NCBI RefSeq assembly: GCF_034190915.1
Contig: NW_026947485.1
Span: 35,229,519 to 35,293,518 of the forward strand
Reading direction: 5' to 3'
Source: Cavia porcellus
Taxonomy: Eukaryota > Chordata > Mammalia > Rodentia > Caviidae
Length of the DNA: 64,000 bases
Notes under the pieces: model-generated
The model's database searches: none
What the model saw: the letters and a program-made list of their open reading frames with translations, nothing else
Told to the model about the DNA's origin: nothing
Position numbers and translations under genes: made by a program
In this document: piece by piece, positions 25,683 through 37,610 of the stretch
Layout of the letters: every line of letters starts with the position of its first letter
Numbering within the stretch: the first letter of the stretch is position 1

Positions 25683-26188
25683 GGTTCCAGGGCCTTCTGC
25701 CTCAGACTGACATTTACAACACTGAGAGACATCTCAGTCCTTCAGGTTTAGATTAGAACTACCGGCTTTTCTGGGTTTTCAGCTTACAAATGGAAGATCA
25801 GAGATTTCTCCAACCCACACTGAAAGAGCTACTCTCTCATAAATAAATCTTTTTCTGTATATCTGGTGTTTCTCTAGAGATCCATGACAAATACACAATA
25901 ATACATCTTTTTGTGGTACTAATTTGATATCATGCTACAAGTGATTTTAAATGGAAGGCAAAACAAGAAGGTACACAAAGCAATGCCACATGCACAGATA
26001 CATTTAATTCATAAACAGAAGAAATGTCCTTTCCATGTTAACATTTCTATTTATCACAGTCTAATCATTTAAAATTATTTGTATAGCAAAATCAAAGTTA
26101 GTGACCTTAATGATGATCAAAACACTTTTGAAAAGAAAAATGCATGTTCATTATAGCCTCTGGGATAGATATAACCTGGGAAAAGCAG

Positions 26189-26549
26189 TGTTATTGTTTG
26201 TGTTTGGACACCCCCTCAGAGTCTCACGCAGTTATGGAAACAGCTAGGGTTTGTGGTTGGTTTATTGTCTAGTACTGGGACTGGCGGTGTGAGTGCTACA
26301 TCCACCCAGGAGCAGGTAGTCAGCATACAATATAAGAATCGGAAGGTGCCACACTTTTCTTTTTTGCCCTTTTCGTTCTCATCGCTTGAGGCCACCATGA
26401 ACAGTTGCCCCTTAGCCACATTACCCTGCCATGGAACCAGCTGAGTATGGACTAAAACTTCCATGAACGGTAAGCCAAGTAAACTTTTCCTCCCTTCATT
26501 TTGGGCATCAGGTATTTTCTCTCAACAATGAGAAAAAAGTAACCAAGAT
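26189..26549 (+). mobile_element. Solo LTR, MaLR-like (same family as 46491-46855)
   Basis: Starts TGTTATTGTTTGTG and runs through CCTCAGAGTCTCACGCAG, GGTTTATTGTCTAGTA, CCATGGAACCAGCTGAGTA and AAGTAAACTTTTCCTCCC to a GAGAAAAAAGTAACCAAGA end. This order is typical of ERVL-MaLR LTRs. It closely parallels 46491-46855. No internal retroviral genes flank it. The short frames inside are not genes. Confidence 0.75.
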
Positions 26550-26777
26550 AAGTAGGACAGTTCAAAAATCAAATCAATAGGTGTGGCTCTCCAAGTTAAA
26601 GATAGATTTCACTTAATATTTCAAACCTTAGGATAATCACTGAGTTAAATACAATTTCTCAGTATTCTAAGAAGACTTTTGTCAAACAAAAACACCAAAG
26701 TTTAATAAAAAAGAGACATTTTCCAGGGACCATTTTGGAAGACACAATTTAAATGTATATACTCATAATTAACAGAG

Positions 26778-26926
26778 TTTTTTTTTTTTTCCTTTTGGTC
26801 TCACCGTGCAATTCAAGCAGGCCTTGAGCTCTCTTTGTAGCTCAGGCTGGTCTTAAACTTGCGATTAACCTCTTGCCTCAGCTTCCCCAATGGTAGGATT
26901 ACAGGCATGCACCACCACACCCAACT
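26778..26926 (-). mobile_element. B1 SINE, antisense
   Basis: T-run at the left, then TTTGTAGCTCAGGCTGGTC, TTGCCTCAGCTTCCCCAATG and ATTACAGGCATGCACCACCA, the reverse complement of B1/Alu-like sequence. Moderately diverged. Confidence 0.9.
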
Positions 26927-27004
26927 AATTCATTCATTAATTTTAAAAACATTCATTGATGTCTCCTAGGTGTATAGAATGACACTTGGTGCTGGGAGTC
27001 AAAA

Positions 27005-27225
27005 ATGAAGTAATAATTGTCAACATTTATTCAATATGTAGTATGTGTTAGGAACAGTTCTAAACATTTTACAAGTGTTAATTCATTTCAATCTCATTAT
27101 AGTCCTTTGAGGTTAAGTATATTATATTCACAGTTTATAGAAAATGAAGTAACACGTGTAGAGGAGTTAATTTTCAAAAAGTCACCAAGGTAGTTACTCT
27201 AATTATAGAAACCACCACATTCTGA
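27005..27225 (-). repeat. MIR SINE relic, antisense
   Basis: ACATTTATTCAATATGTAGT, GGAACAGTTCTAAACATTTT, TTCATTTCAATCTCATTAT and CAGTTTATAGAAAATGAAG match antisense MIR in the correct order. Confidence 0.7.
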
Positions 27226-27773
27226 CGTCCTCCTCAGACTTTCACCTTAGGAACAGAGAGCAAGGGACTGAGAATCTAAGAATCTAGAGCTTTGGAGATA
27301 AATGCCTTTCACAGAAACAATTTAACTTCTTTTTTTCACAACTAAGAAAACTGGTTAAGTAATTTGCACAAAATCAGAAAAAGTTATTATGAAAGCTTCT
27401 TGAATTTAATACTAAAAATACATGCTACAACCAGGAAAATATTCTTCAAAGAATAAAATGGATACTAAAATGGATCCATCAAAGCTTTGAAAAAACAAAA
27501 TAATATTTGCAACTTAAAATAAAGGAGGACAAGTTGGAGAAAATCCCATAACCCCCATACTCTGGTTTTTAAAAAGCAAGTGATTATGAGTAACCTAAAT
27601 TCTAAAAGCTATAAATCTAAAGGAGATGACAAATTAGATTAATAAAATTATATTAGGTTATATTTGATATATCAAACAGAAGTGAAAAATACAAAAATGT
27701 ATGTTAAGAAAGCTGTCTTCACCCTTAAATAGCACTCTACAACAGCTATTTCTCTTTTGGTATTTCCTTTCTT

Positions 27774-27893
27774 TTTTTTTTTTTTTTTTTTTTTTTTTTG
27801 TCTTTTTCCTTTTTTATCGGTACCGGGGATTGAACTCACGACTGCCTGCTTGCAAGGCAGGCGCTTATGCCGCTGAGCTAAATCCCCAGCCCC
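27774..27893 (-). mobile_element. ID-type SINE, GATAAAAAGG-tail subfamily, young
   Basis: Minus-strand ID with an almost pure long T-run (A-tail) and an intact anticodon-arm-like hairpin: GCCTGC, loop CTTGCAA, GCAGGC. A perfect 15 bp target-site duplication flanks it, at 27759-27773 and 27894-27908. Confidence 0.95.
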
Positions 27894-28109
27894 GGTATTT
27901 CCTTTCTTAACAAATAGAAACATCACCCAAGTCATCAGATCGGAAAACTGGTAATCAGTCAAAATGTCTGTCTCTTGCTCAAACTCCACAAAGAATATTA
28001 TGTCCAATTAATTCTACTTCCAAATTAGGTTTCGGATTTCTTCCCTGTTGTCCTAAAAAACTGGCATACTATTTTATAAGTTCTCATCTGAAATAATAAC
28101 ACAACATGC

Positions 28110-28610
28110 TTCCTTGTGGCCTGTCTCACTGTACTCAATTTATTTTCATTGCAGACATAAGAAAACTGTTTCTAAATCATAAATTTGACTATATTACTTA
28201 GCCACTTTGAACATTAGAAGACTCCTTATCATCCATAAGAGAAAATACAAACTTCCTTGTGTTATACGAGACCTGCCTGCCTGTTTCCCAGTCCATGCAC
28301 AATCTTCCCCATACACTATAATTCAACCACAAGAAAATGCTTATGAAATGCCAAAAAATTTTCACACACCTATGCGCTGATTTATTATCTTCTTGTTCCT
28401 TCTGCAGTGAGATCCCTTCCCAAAAGCCCTTCCCTAGATCAGATGACTAATTTCTTTTCCACTTCAGTTCAAGGAATCTTTCTTTGTAATACTTTCTATG
28501 ACCTCCCCTGGAAATGTGAAGAGTTACTTAATGCGTATACAGTAATTGCAACATTCATTATAAAACTATTTCATACTGTATCTTCCACTTCATGCAAAAG
28601 ATGCTTCCAG
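28110..28610. repeat. L2 LINE relic
   Basis: ATAAATTTGACTATATTAC, TAAGAGAAAATACAAACTTCC, TGTTCCTTCTGCAG and CCCAAAAGCCCTTCCC follow the L2 3' region order. The frame 28407-28616 is within it and is not a gene. Confidence 0.65.
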
Positions 28611-28654
28611 GAGTAGGGCCCAGAATAGAGTTGGTCTAAAAATACTGACTATAC

Positions 28655-28815
28655 AATGTGGCCTCCACTGTGTCAACTGATACAACAGCCCTAGACAAGG
28701 GCAGGGTAAGGATTATTAACTTTATTATACAGATGAGTAATCTAGAGCTCAGAAAGGTACAGTGAATTGTTCAGTGAAAGTGGAATGAGAAATAGGTATT
28801 CTTTCCATTAAGCCA
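28655..28815 (-). repeat. MIR SINE relic, antisense
   Basis: TTTATTATACAGATGAGTAA, CTCAGAAAGGTACAGTGAAT and GAAAGTGGAATGAGAAATAG match antisense MIR (TTTTACAGATGAGGAAACTG, CAGAGAGGTTAAGTAAC). Confidence 0.7.
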
Positions 28816-28859
28816 CAAAATTTCCAAGGCTGCTCAAAACACAAACAAGCGGCACCAAT

Positions 28860-29010
28860 ATTCCACATATGAACATCACTAACCAGCTGAACAGGGATAT
28901 GCAAATTAGTTAAGTGATGCAGAAATCAGACACTAATGTGCAAACAAACAGGGACTTATTTGAGCTAAATGGGCATGAATATGCAAATGAACTGGCTGCA
29001 ATTCAGTACA
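28860..29010. promoter_or_regulatory. Two perfect octamer motifs in a repeat-free block
   Basis: ATGCAAAT occurs at 28899-28906 and 28981-28988, same strand, 82 bp apart, with a GTGCAAAC between. The octamer is the POU/Oct binding site. The block has no recognised repeat. Whether it is functional cannot be told from sequence alone. Confidence 0.3.
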
Positions 29011-29299
29011 TGTCATCACAATTCTAGGAATGAACATTCTACATTATGACTATTACAATATTCATGTAGCACTCAAACATACTATCATATATTACTGTAA
29101 TATGGGATTTTCAAGTTTAAATTTGTGAAAATGCCAGAAGTAACTTGATGCATATTTTCAACCACATCGCAATCTCAAGCTGGAAATCAGATGTGAGAAT
29201 TCTGCAGTCTCCATTCTGAGCTAAGCTGCCATCACCACTTGTAGTTCACACTGAGCATTCTATTTTTAACTTAAGATACTTTAGAAATAATCTGAGTTG
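29011..29299. other. Unique intronic DNA, nothing recognised
   Basis: AT-rich unique sequence between the octamer block and an L2 relic. No repeat or exon seen. Confidence 0.45.
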
Positions 29300-29560
29300 A
29301 TACTACATGATCTGGGCCCTGCCACTGTATCTAACCTCATCCTACCAGCACAAGCTAAGATATGCCACCACAGTTGCATACAAAATGTTATATTCCTATA
29401 TAAATTCTCCTACAGCTGTATAGCTATAATGCTTACACACCATCCACAATATTCAGTATACAATGACAGCTTTTGCTCAAGTGTAATAACAACCTTTTTT
29501 TCCTGTCATCACCAGTATACCACAGGTTCCTCATGATTCTTAATTTCTTAATTATTAGGA
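29300..29560. repeat. Probable L2 LINE relic
   Basis: GATCTGGGCCCTGCCACTG followed by TCTAACCTCATCCTACCAGC resembles the L2 segment that reads GATCTGGCCCCTGCCTACC. Much decayed downstream. Confidence 0.5.
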
Positions 29561-30480
29561 TGAACAATGATCATTACTACTTCACTGTAGCTTTGGTGTT
29601 CCTTCTATCATCTCAAGTTCTTCAAAGTAACAGATCAATCGCAGAGGTCTATCACATATAAAGAAAATTCCTTAACTCACAGAAAAAGTTAACTAATATT
29701 CTAAAACAAAATTGCAAAGAGAACAGCCTATACTCTCATACTTTCGTACATGCGTCTATTCTGTATATAGGGCCTGAAATCTGTGCCTCTTGTTTGTCTG
29801 GAAGGCTGGTTTTCATCTATTACAACCTACCTTAAGTCTTAAATTCATGTCAGCACTTGCAAGTACATCGCTTTTATGTTACACAGAGCATACAGAGGTT
29901 ATACACAACTCCATCGCAGTATGGATCACAGAGCTAACATCATTATTTGTGTATGGAATTAAATAGGTTGCAAGTAGAGCTACATGTAACAAAAAAATCA
30001 AAGACCTGGAGACTTCACAAATTAGAGTTCATTTATCTCTTTTACAGAAGTCTGGGACAGCATGGCTCTGGAGCAGGAAGAGATGTATGGCACTGCACAA
30101 TGTCAGAAACTGCACCTTTTGTGTGCTGTTGATCTACCACCCCAGTCTCACATGCATATTCTAAAATAGCTCAATACCACATTTCATTTATAAGCATGTC
30201 TTCACACATGTGCTAGGATGGGAAGGAAGACAAGCCCTTCCTTTCCTCCAAGAGCAGGATCTTAAATTACAGACATTACTTCTACTCACACTTCATTGAA
30301 CAAAATGAAATTATATGTGCATGGTGGGCTATAAGCAAAATTTGAAAACATTAATATTTTAGGTGACTGTGTGTCTAGCTTAAAATCAGGGACTCTATGA
30401 ACATGGAAGAAACAGAAAACAACGTTGGGAGGCAAACGTTACACTCTGCAATACATTCAGAGTCCCTTTCTTTTCTCTTA
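29561..30480. other. Unique intronic DNA, nothing recognised
   Basis: Slightly higher GC than average around 30030-30160, with a 61-codon frame at 29947-30132 that has no splice signals or recognisable protein. No repeats assigned. Confidence 0.45.
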
Positions 30481-31140
30481 TACGTCAAAATCAAAATTTT
30501 ATTTTGTTCATTTTTCTTTCCTTTTGATTAGCATATGTTTTGATACATAAAAATATATTTATCCTGGGTAATTAATACATAAACATATCACATCTTCATC
30601 TCTGTAACTTTCCCTCTCTTCCATGCGTTATTTCCCAACCCCAGAACCCCTCCCATGTCCACAAAGCCTAGCTTCCAGTCTCCTATTTTCTGTCTTCTTT
30701 TCTGCTCCTAATTTATTTATACTTTGAATTTCTCAACTAAGAAAAACCTCATGATATTTAACATCTTGAGTCTAATTTATTTCACTTGCATTATAGTCTC
30801 AATGAGTACATATTTTTCCATGAATGACTAAAATTTATCTCTCTTTATAGCTCTTTATAGCTGAGAATTACTCTGTCGATGGGCATATAGGCTGCTTCAA
30901 CATTCAGCTTTTGTTAAGAGTGGTGGCACATGCCTGTAATCCCAGTACTCAGGAGGCTGAAGGAGGAGGATCAACAGGAGTTTGAGTTCAGCCTGAGCTA
31001 CATAGTGAGTTCAAGACCAGCCAGGACTAAAGAGCAAGACTTTGTCTCAAAAAACAAACAAATTTCAGTTTTTATTAGTTATGGTACTATAAATAAGGGA
31101 ATATATGCATCACTGTAATAAATACAGGAGAGTTATCATT
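30481..31140 (-). repeat. Old L1 3' end, antisense, split by a B1
   Basis: ATAAACATATCACATCTTCATC, TTCACTTGCATTATAGTCTC and CTGAGAATTACTCTGTCGATG resemble decayed antisense L1 3' sequence. A B1 at 30919-31064 interrupts it, and L1-like text may resume after it. Confidence 0.5.
30919..31064 (+). mobile_element. B1 SINE
   Basis: AGTGGTGGCACATGCCTGTA, CCCAGTACTCAGGAGGCTGA, GAGTTCAAGACCAGCCAGGA and TTTGTCTCAAAAAACAAAC. An imperfect 12 bp flank pair (CAGCTTTTGTTA at 30905, CAGTTTTTATTA at 31066) is a likely decayed target-site duplication. Confidence 0.9.
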
Positions 31141-31639
31141 GAGTAAATAGTCTCTATTTTTAGTTTATTCTTTATTATTATATCTTGAGGGTATAGGGAA
31201 ATGTCCAGCACGAGTAAACACATAATAACTTATACAGGATCAATAAGTATGAGTACCAACAAAAATATGAAGCAAAAGCAGAGTGCCTGCTAACTCCAAG
31301 TTCCAAGCCAGAGGATGAGGGAGAAGTCAGGAAGGATTCATCAAACCATAGTTCTCTTCACATGAACTACAGCAGTATGAATTTAGGGACAATTCACAGC
31401 TTTAGCATAGGCCAGGAATTTCAGTGGGATGGCACAAACTAAAGTACCTGTCCTGCTGTCACAGAAAATTCCAAATTTGGTCTGGACTTCCAAATGGGAA
31501 TATTAAACCACAAACATGGTTTTATCTCTGCAGTCTTAAAGACTTTGTTCTCAAAAATGACCTGTTTGTACCTTCATTTTGAATAAGATGTATAAAATAC
31601 ACAAAAGTATTTTAGTTTTTTTTTAAATAGTAAAACAGC

Positions 31640-32130
31640 TAAAGAGAAAATTGATTCTTATCTTTGAATCCCTATATGCTCCTCTATCATCCTCTCCAAA
31701 AGTGATCTCTTTAAGAGTTTTATACTTATGCTCCTTAACTTACTTACTGCATATTTATTTATGCAATATGTATGCCTATCTAGCATACTATTCAGTTCTC
31801 CCTGCTTCTGATCTTTATACAAATGGAGTAAGATATTATATATTTTTTCTCATATGCCTAATATTGAGATTCAACCAAGTCGTTGTATAAGTACAGTTCA
31901 CTCGCTTTTATCACATGGTACTCTACTGTATGGTTCTAATATAATTTGTACATCTTTTTTCCCATTATGAGTATTTGAATACTTCTAGATTTTTGCTATT
32001 AAAACAAAGCTGCTATAAAAATTCTTCTGAATAGATTTTGCCTATCAATTTGAGTTCTCAATGCATTAAAATGCATTTTACTGAATGACATGAGTTTCAA
32101 ATCAAATTCCTCTTTTCATCTATATAATCA
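31640..32130 (-). repeat. Probable old L1 3' fragment, antisense
   Basis: CAAATGGAGTAAGATATTA, TCACATGGTACTCTACTGTA and AAAGCTGCTATAAAAATTCTT resemble the antisense L1 text that reads ATGGTATTCCATTGTATG and AAAGCTGCTATGAACATTC. Confidence 0.45.
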
Positions 32131-32260
32131 ATAGCTCACCATCTATATTGATTGGTCTCCTTTTCCCAGGAAACTATAACATCGGCTCTTTTCTGTATCA
32201 ATTTTATACCTGTACAGGGATCTGCTTCTCCGTCTACAGTGTTTGATAAGGATGTCTGTC

Positions 32261-32264
<4 letters not shown>

Positions 32265-32291
<27 letters not shown>

Positions 32292-32294
32292 TTC

Positions 32295-32329
<35 letters not shown>

Positions 32330-32417
32330 TTTCCTTTTTATCAGTACCGGGGATCGAACTCACAACTGCCTGCTTGCAAGGCAGGCTCTTATGCCGCTGA
32401 GCTAAATCCCGAGCCCC
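32265..32417 (-). mobile_element. ID-type SINE with a (GT)n inside its tail
   Basis: Minus-strand ID of the GATAAAAAGG-tail type. Its A-tail copy contains a (GT)15 run at about 32296-32326, showing microsatellite birth in a SINE tail. Flanked by an imperfect duplication starting TGATAAGG at 32244 and 32418. The open frames across it are artefacts. Confidence 0.9.
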
Positions 32418-32433
32418 TGATAAGGGTGTCTTT

Positions 32434-34970
32434 CAGAGTCCACAGAAGGGGTGGAGAAAGAGCAGAGGGAGTGGTGGTCTGGACAGATGGGGCCCTTACC
32501 CCCAATTCTCTTTGTCAAACTACCCTCACTTTAATCTGTTTTCCATACAGAACTATGAAACCACACTGAGAAGAGTTCTACAAGTAAAAAGCAAATTTGA
32601 AAGTACTAAGTTATTGGTTCTAAAACATTGTATCCCTGAAATGTTTTGTTTTGTTTTGTAAGCATACTACATGCATGAGTACATGAATTTCTTTTGAAAT
32701 TTGATAAGTTATTCAAATAAGGTTAATTTCCACTAACACTATTCCTGAAGGAGCTAAACTTCACATTTAAAATATAAAATTTTCATGTAAACTGTGCCTC
32801 ATTGAGACACTGAAAACTGTAAGTTAGCACTTTCATCAGTTCCTACTAATGACTTTCTTCACTGTATGCCATGAATTATTGTGGTTGTCTCTACTTCCTA
32901 TATGTCCTCAACTTGGAATGGGTAGCATTATATAAACTATTATATTTACTAAAAATATAATTTCTGCAGTTCTAACGTACTAAATTTTTGTTAGTTTATC
33001 ACACAGAATAGTTTATACTGTCTTTGACTGTCCAATTTTTATGCTTTGATTTTGTAACTTGAACAACTACTTCTAAGATAACAATATGTAATTTATCAAA
33101 AAATAAAAATAAAGTACAAGTAAATAGCCAAAATGTTATTTTTAACTTACTGAAAATTTAATGTGAACTGAATGATTAAAAAATGAGATATGACTTTTAA
33201 AGTTCTCTGTAACATGTTAGAAATGGTATTTTCTCATACATTTGATTTTTTGCCAAATGCCTTATAATTGAGGTATAATATATACTGATATGTACCACTT
33301 TTAAAACTAAAATACACTGTATTCTCTCTTCTCATAACTGTATAAATGAATAGAATCTTTGTGAGGTTCTAGATCACCAAGTGGTTCTGCACATTGACTA
33401 AATATTTTATTTCAAGAGCAATGGCAATTTTGGGCCTTCAAGATCCATTTTCAAATGTATTCCAAGATTTTCTACATGGCTGAACTAGCATGATTTATCC
33501 AGAAGATAGGATACTATATGGACTAGTTTTTCAAAAAATGATTCCATTTTATATAAACTAAATCCACAAATGAATAACATTTTTAAGTAAAATAAAATTC
33601 TGTATCACATAGATTGAGGCTAACAGGCACTACACATAATAATAAATTTGGCACAAAAATACTTTTATTTCTTAAATGATTTAAAATAATGCATGACAAG
33701 AAGGAAATATATTTCTTAGGAACAGATGAAAACTTCACATTTGTAAATTTCCAAGATAGTTATAAGACAAATCTTAAATGTAAGTTAAAAAAATTCTTTT
33801 TAAAAAAGCAAGACGATGAATATACAAAAAGAGAATCAATTTTTATATACTATACTCTAAAACAGAAAAGATAACTATGAAAATTAAGTTATTTTTGAAA
33901 TAATTACATGCAATTTTCAGAAAAAAATGCACTTTTCAAGTTCCCTGCACATTGTTATATAATTATTAACAATATCATTAAGTAAAATTTAAAATACTCA
34001 AAAGAATTTTCTAATCAAATTTCAGGACATAAAATTGTACAAGTGTTTCTTATACTTAAGGATGTGTAACAAATGTGTGATATGACTATAAAATTGCTGC
34101 TCTAAACAGCACAACTCACTTCAGCCAAAATGTCCCTAAAAATGCATGTGTACGTTAAATTTTGCTTTAAATACTATGAAACAGCTTGCTATTTAAGAGA
34201 GTTCTATTATAAACCATTTTATGAAAAGGAAAACCTACAGTTAATCTATCTCAAATATTGTCATACCTTAAGGCAAGGCACCTCCAGACAGATTAATTAC
34301 ATACAATATCATTAAGTATTCACAGCTCCAATCCTCAGCAACCCATTAGAGAGGAAAACTCAGAAAATTCAGGTCAGGCCAGTAAAGAGCCCAGTTTTCT
34401 CTGATGCCAGAACTTTCATATTTACTATGTAAAGCAAATCCTTTTAGGAAAGTCAATTCTCAAGTGGTTGGAGCTTTATAGAATATGTTAATATTAGGGC
34501 TACCGAAATGCTATTGATTAAACAGAATAAAAATGGCACTCTAAAGACAGTATCACTGAGTACAAACAGGAGTACTAAGTAGCCCCACGACAAAAAAGAA
34601 CTGTAATCAAAACAGTATACATTTTTACTCCAATCAATGTCTGTTAATAAACTCTGCCTGTTCATGAGTTTTACCTTTATAAATCAGAGAAGATGTATCA
34701 TATGACTCCTACTCTGTTTATTAAAGCTTCCACTAGGGCTTCTCAAATAAGAAAGCTTCTACCTACAAATAAGGAAATATAGAGGATTTTCTTCATCAAA
34801 TATATTGGGATTAAATGCAGGCAACCCCAATTCCCTATCACATACTTTTTTAAGACCCCAGCATTATGGCACTGGTGTGTATCAGTGAATAAGACTTGCA
34901 TTTGGGTGAAAGGGAAGTGTAGAAAATCAACATATTAACAAGTAAATAATATATGTGCATATTAGGAAAA
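32434..34970. other. Unique intronic DNA
   Basis: AT-rich. 33270-33350 (TATAATTGAGGTATAATATA) may be a small antisense L1 3' piece. A run of open frames (33689-33874, 34130-34315) lacks splice context and protein-like composition. Confidence 0.45.
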
Positions 34971-34977
34971 GTATTAT

Positions 34978-35074
34978 GGGGCCGGGGATTTAGCTCAGCG
35001 GCTCAACTACTTGCCTGGTAAGTGCAAAGTTATGAGTTCGATCCCTGGTACCAAAAAATGTTTTTTAAAAAAAT
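34978..35074 (+). mobile_element. ID-type SINE, short-tail subfamily
   Basis: GGGGCCGGGGATTTAGCTCA, GAGTTCGATCCCTGGTACC then A-rich tail. Flanked by GTATTAT at 34971-34977 and 35075-35081. Lacks the GATAAAAAGG segment and the anticodon-arm hairpin of the other subfamily. Confidence 0.92.
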
Positions 35075-35081
35075 GTATTAT

Positions 35082-36200
35082 AAGAAAATTTCTTAACTGT
35101 CACAATAAAAGATTGCAGAATGTAGAGGTAGACATAAGAAGAGGTCAGGAAACAATAATGAAATTTCAATAGGAGACACAGATCTAGAGGTGCTGTGTGC
35201 ATAGGCATTAACTAATGCAAGGCTCCAGGCATGTCAGGAGAGTTTCAGAGCAAACACAGAATAAGTTCCAGGAAAAACACTATGTTACCTAGCTAGACTC
35301 AGGAGAAACATGAAAAAGAAAATAGTGGGTTAAAAGCAAAGTGAGAAGAATCCAGAAAAGTAGAATCCACCAGGATGGCAGTCTCTGGGAACCTCAAGGA
35401 GCGTCAACTAAGTTGATTGAAGTTAAGGAGAAAATCAGAGGCAAGAAAGAAGAGGTAATCCTTCTACTGCAACAATGGTAATTTTTAAAAGGACTATTTT
35501 ACTTTAAATCAAAATCATCATTCTAATTTCCCGATGTTTAAACTTCTAGCTTACTATTCACAATATGCCCCTAAACATCGAAAATGACTCCATGTTTTCA
35601 TTTGAGAAATTTGAGGCACAGATTGATTAGCCTAAGAGTTTATTTTGGTTATGAGCAGAATTATTTTGACGGTTTTTTTATCCTCATGAGATAAGGAGCT
35701 CATCAGTTACCTTATTCTCCCAAAGCATTGAAAATTAAATCTGAGAAGTTATAGTCAAGCTAACTGCTCATTAAACCCCTTTCTTCGCCTACAGCACTGC
35801 AGTCTAAGTAAGCAATACAATGAAGCAAGAGTGGCTCAAAACAACAGGAAGTCGATGATTAATGTACACATACACAAGCTAGATTTCCACCTGTTATCTC
35901 ACACACTTTGAAGTAGCACCCCCACCTCCTCAGCTGAATTGCCAAAGGCAGACTATATAATGAACCATCTGTACCACAACAGTTAGAGCCAACTGAGATG
36001 GGTTGATAATACCAAAGAAATCTTATTTTTACATTACACTGTCCCTTGTGCATTGTTAGGCTGAGTAATATTTTTAATTACAGGATAAACTGAAGATATT
36101 AACAGGAACTTAACTTTTTAAAATTTGAACTTTTTAATGCTACTTTGATGTTCTCTATGGTAGATTATTTCTGTTGCTCCCATGCAACAGAAAGAAAAAT
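35082..36200. other. Unique or very old repeat sequence
   Basis: 35100-35260 has text such as GGAGACACAGATCTAGAGG that could be an ancient repeat, but I cannot assign it. The minus-strand frame at 35859-36053 has no valid exon boundaries. Nothing else seen. Confidence 0.4.
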
Positions 36201-36680
36201 TGACCCCCATGAACCAAACCACTGGGAAGCGAAGCCTGTAGGTATTTGGTGTTGAGAATAGACAAAAATCTTCTGCCAGTCTCTTACAATTTGACAGAAC
36301 TATTCAATTATGCCTTTTCAAGGGTAAGCTGAAATGCAGATCACACTGTGGTTCTTGGATGTGTCAGATTAATGGAACAACTAAAAAAGGATGGCCGTTT
36401 TTAATGGAAAATAGGTGTGATTTCCTGCCTTTTTCCTGCTGAAATGATAAAAGAGAAACTCAGAGAAACTTCTGCTCCTGAATAAATGCCATCAGACTTT
36501 TACAAAATCTAGTCAGCTGATTCATTTTCTCACCAACCGCATGAGATGTCAGCTCAAGTGAAATATTTTTAATGATTATTATGAACATGATGTGTTTCAA
36601 GACTGCTTTTTCACTTATGACCAGAGATACTTTTCCTGTCTTGCCACACACTATAAATGCAAAAGACTGACACTTAAAAG
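36201..36680. promoter_or_regulatory. Candidate conserved noncoding block
   Basis: Repeat-free, with balanced composition and motifs such as CAGATTAATGG, GTCAGCTGATTCATTT and ATGATTATTATGAACATGATG. It also carries a minus-strand 63-codon frame (36651-36460) discussed in the findings. Regulatory function is only an inference from texture. Confidence 0.25.
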
Positions 36681-37394
36681 TTCCACATTTGAATGAACCT
36701 CTTGAAAGATGGGAAAGTTATAGGGCTTCTATACCACCCTCAAATAAAACTTCTCTGTAACTTGAATTTTAAAGTGTTTTTTAAAATACATATAGAAGTT
36801 TCCTCAGGGGCTAGACCGCTCAGGAGCAACTGCCCTTTTTCATAAAGCTTATGGATAGTGTGACTAAAGAGAACAAACCATATGCATAGCCTGTACTTCT
36901 CCTTAAACTTCAAAACACATGGAAACCTAGGAGGCTGATGATGGCTGATAACAAGCTCACCTCTTCTTCTCCTCAGTGATCTTTCTACATACTTTGCACA
37001 GTGACTGTCCTCATTCTTTCTCTGACTGAATCAACTAACATTTAATGAACATTTACTGTATGCAGCATTATGCAAAGCACAAGAATTAAAATATTATTAA
37101 AATACAATTTCACTCATGGACCATATAATTTTATGACAAACACAAACAAGATTGCACCCACGATTAATATGTAAAGTACTCAGGAAGGGAACATAAAGAT
37201 ATGGCAGGACTACACAAACCAGTGTACATGTGTTTGTGGTATGCTGGGGAGCAGAGTAGCCAGCAAAGAAAATTGTCAGAATAAATGACCTTTAAATTTG
37301 ACTTAGAAAGCTGAGTATGATGTAGATGAATAAAAGACAAAAACAATGAATGTGAAAACTCTAAACATTCAAGGAGAAGGAAGATATTACATTC
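36681..37394. other. Unique intronic DNA
   Basis: 37025-37090 resembles the ATTTACTGTATGCAGCATTATG type of motif seen in old MIR or L2 tails, too short to assign. Nothing else recognised. Confidence 0.4.
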
Positions 37395-37610
37395 ATTGTA
37401 TGTTAGATACTTATTTAAAAACCATATACAGCTTAACTCTTCTAACTTGCACTACCACCTCATGGGGTAGGTACTATTATTTTTAAAAAAAATATAAAAG
37501 AGGACAGAGGCCACATACCTTAATCAAGGCTGCACAGTTGTAAGTTTTTAAACATAGACCAACTGTGCCTAGAACCTCCTACGCTGTATTGCCACACTAT
37601 GCTCCACTGG
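37395..37610 (-). repeat. MIR SINE relic, antisense
   Basis: CATGGGGTAGGTACTATTAT, GAGGACAGAGGCCACATACC and AAGGCTGCACAGTTGTAAG match antisense MIR in order. Confidence 0.7.

Noticed and set aside
25447..25756. Three overlapping open frames of 79-94 codons
   Set aside because: They are made by the CA/CT simple repeat and have poly-His-Thr or Arg-Glu composition.
27800..27893. Possible functional tRNA-Ala gene
   Set aside because: Although the anticodon arm is intact, the acceptor and T arms do not pair, and the A-tail and target duplication show that it is an ID SINE.
35859..36053. Minus-strand frame considered as an EXOC4 exon
   Set aside because: The only acceptor-to-donor segment has an in-frame stop in the phase required.
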